64,000 bases of DNA from an uncultured Sphaerochaeta sp. (GTDB lineage: Bacteria; Spirochaetota; Spirochaetia; Sphaerochaetales; Sphaerochaetaceae): the NCBI RefSeq assembly GCF_963676285.1, contig NZ_OY781063.1, positions 1,612,001 through 1,676,000 of the forward strand, given 5' to 3'. Made by a program: the position numbers and the translations under genes. The notes beneath the pieces are model-generated. The model searched no databases. It was not told where the DNA came from and saw only the letters and a program-made list of their open reading frames with translations. Of this stretch, positions 62,340-64,000 are shown piece after piece. How positions within the stretch are numbered: the first letter of the stretch is position 1; each line of letters opens with the position of its first letter.

Positions 62340-64000
62340 GTGGAAGAAATAAACGAAAATAGGACAATAATTGTAGACGTGGCAAAGGAGATGCGAACCT
62401 CGTATCTCAATTATGCCATGTCCGTCATTGTCAGCAGGGCCCTCCCTGATGTACGTGACGGTCTCAAGCCGGTCCACAGAAGAATCCTCTTTGATATGTA
62501 TGAGATGGGCCTGAGAGCCAACTCCTCATATAAGAAATGTGCTCGTATTGTTGGTGATGTGCTTGGTAAGTACCATCCCCATGGGGATGGATCGGTGTAT
62601 GATGCATTGGTACGCCTAGCACAGGATTTCTCCTTGCGTTACCCGGTGGTAAATCCCCAGGGTAACTTTGGTTCCATTGACGGTGACCCGGCAGCAGCAA
62701 TGCGATATACCGAGGCTAAGATGAGCCGAATCGGTGAGGAGATGTTGCAGGATATCCAGAAAGAGACGGTTGATTTCGGGCCGAACTACGATGACTCGAT
62801 GACAGAACCTCTGGTACTTCCTGGTTCATTCCCTTTCCTGTTGGCAAACGGAAGTAGTGGAATTGCAGTTGGAATGGCCACCAATATGGCTCCACACAAC
62901 CTACAGGAAATCTCTGACGCCATTTGTGCAGTCATTGAAAACCCTGATATTACCATTGATGAGTTGATGGAGCATATCAAGGGCCCTGATTTTCCCTCAG
63001 GTGGAGTCATTTGTGGCATGCAGGGAATAAAGGATGCCTTTACCACTGGTCGTGGCAAGATTGTCATGCGCTCTGTATACGAGATTGAGGAGAGTGACCG
63101 TGGTCATGACCAGATTGTATTCACCGAGATTCCCTACCAGGTCAATAAAGCTGATTTGGTGAAGAAGATTGACGATCTCCGTAAGGATGGCGCAATCCCT
63201 ATGATCAGTACAATACGCGATGAGTCTGACCGTAACGGTATCAGGATCGTGGTGGAGCTGAAAATGGGGTCCGAGCCGATGGTGGTGCTCAATCAGTTGT
63301 TCAGCCGGACTTCCCTGCAGTCAAATTTCAATGTCAACAATCTTGCACTGGTGAAAGGAAGACCTCAGTTACTTACGCTCAAGGAGATGTTGCTGTATTA
63401 TATTGAGCATCGAACTGAGGTGGTGACAAGACGGACAAGGTATGACTTGCGCAAGGCACAAGAGCGTGCACATATCCTCAGGGGCTTGAAAATTGGTCTT
63501 GATAATATCGATGAGGTAATTAAGATCATCAAGGAGTCTGACGATAACACGATAGCTGCATATCGTCTTGTGGAACGTTTCGGTTTGGATGATATCCAGG
63601 CGCAGGCGATCATCGACATGAAGCTTGGTCGATTGAGTCATCTTGAGACCTCCAAGATATTGGATGAACTGGGAGAGCTTGAACAGAAGATAGCATACTA
63701 TCAGGAATTGCTTGCTGACGACCAGAAAATACTGGACGTTGTTAAATCTGAAGTTCGTTCCCTTCCATCCTCCCTTGTCCCAAAAGACCGTAGACTTACA
63801 AAAATTGCTCGAGAGGAGTTGGGGCAGGCAACAGATGAGGATTTCATCAAGGAAGAATCTGTCGTTGTATTGATCAGCAACAAGGGCTTTGCAAAGCGAA
63901 TTCCCGTCGAGGAGTATGATGCTCACGGACGCGCAGGCAAGGGAACCAGGACAACCAAGCTACAGGACGGCGATTTCGTCGACCATATGTTTGTTGCTTC
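62340..64000 (+). CDS. gyrA: DNA gyrase subunit A, partial
   Basis: The first 553 codons of GyrA, running off the right edge. It has the [24 protein letters not shown] start, the GKYHPHGD region and the catalytic Tyr123 in AMRYTEAKM. The start is GTG at 62340 preceded by AAGGA 7 bases upstream; no ATG lies in a suitable place. The last readable codons lie in the early C-terminal beta-pinwheel region (GRAGKGT), the GyrA-box-like part being beyond or at the edge. Confidence 0.96.
   Translation, partial: MEEINENRTIIVDVAKEMRTSYLNYAMSVIVSRALPDVRDGLKPVHRRILFDMYEMGLRANSSYKKCARIVGDVLGKYHPHGDGSVYDALVRLAQDFSLRYPVVNPQGNFGSIDGDPAAAMRYTEAKMSRIGEEMLQDIQKETVDFGPNYDDSMTEPLVLPGSFPFLLANGSSGIAVGMATNMAPHNLQEISDAICAVIENPDITIDELMEHIKGPDFPSGGVICGMQGIKDAFTTGRGKIVMRSVYEIEESDRGHDQIVFTEIPYQVNKADLVKKIDDLRKDGAIPMISTIRDESDRNGIRIVVELKMGSEPMVVLNQLFSRTSLQSNFNVNNLALVKGRPQLLTLKEMLLYYIEHRTEVVTRRTRYDLRKAQERAHILRGLKIGLDNIDEVIKIIKESDDNTIAAYRLVERFGLDDIQAQAIIDMKLGRLSHLETSKILDELGELEQKIAYYQELLADDQKILDVVKSEVRSLPSSLVPKDRRLTKIAREELGQATDEDFIKEESVVVLISNKGFAKRIPVEEYDAHGRAGKGTRTTKLQDGDFVDHMFVA

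Noticed and set aside
1..64000. tRNA, rRNA, tmRNA or CRISPR loci
   Set aside because: No cloverleaf-like sequence with a TTCGA arm, no rRNA-like stretch and no regularly spaced repeats were recognised by eye; a tRNA could still have been missed without a search.

Overview
The window looks like the origin region of a host-associated or sediment anaerobic spirochaete, most likely a Sphaerochaeta relative (Sphaerochaetaceae). This is an inference from gene content: an envelope with a Gram-negative type YidC and Lgt, a MurA with Asp in place of the catalytic Cys, the sulfide-based homocysteine pathway of strict anaerobes, an anaerobic ribonucleotide reductase, ferrous-iron uptake and oxygen-free style metabolism. 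No rRNA, tRNA or CRISPR array was seen.

Layout. 1-7 kb: partial parE, a lysoplasmalogenase-like membrane protein, corA, a double GNAT, a CorC/HlyC-type protein and leuS. 7-20 kb, mostly minus strand: serine dehydratase, two small exported proteins, DUF4416 and a DAHP synthase-prephenate dehydratase fusion; then nth (+); then a six-gene operon (NIF3-like, HcyBio/DUF39, NIL-ferredoxin, UPF0280, metH, metF) that reads as a complete aspartate-semialdehyde-to-homocysteine-to-methionine route. 20-35 kb: pth, a large GH13-like protein, two membrane proteins, aldo/keto reductase, gpmI, aminopeptidase P, lgt, ctpA, rsmE and a degenerate AAA+ sigma-54-activator relative. 35-38 kb: feoA-feoA-feoB-small Cys-rich protein, with two copies of a TTAG-N6-CTAA operator. 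38-42 kb: two insertion sequences with higher GC, one flanked by a perfect 30-bp direct repeat, the other IS91-like with a frameshifted tyrosine recombinase. 42-50 kb: diguanylate cyclase, a cluster of DnaA boxes, murA, PfkB kinase, MFS plus ArsR-type regulator, and metK behind a SAM-II-like riboswitch. 50-53 kb: nrdDG behind a cobalamin riboswitch. 53-64 kb: jag, yidC, rnpA, rpmH, dciA-like, recF, dnaN, oriC, dnaA (all minus), then gyrB and partial gyrA (plus).

How it fits together. metK, metH, metF and the HcyBio operon form the methionine/SAM cycle, with SAM probably feeding back on metK through RNA. Cobalamin serves MetH and, through its riboswitch, probably switches off the class III reductase when a B12-dependent reductase can work. 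The origin lies in the dnaA-dnaN gap, where DnaA boxes abut a run of DnaA-trio triplets; a second DnaA-box cluster lies about 14.5 kb to the left. The most unusual items are the metK riboswitch and its switch hairpin, the aro fusion, the second DnaA-box cluster, the long target duplication of the first insertion sequence, and the degenerate AAA+ protein beside feo.
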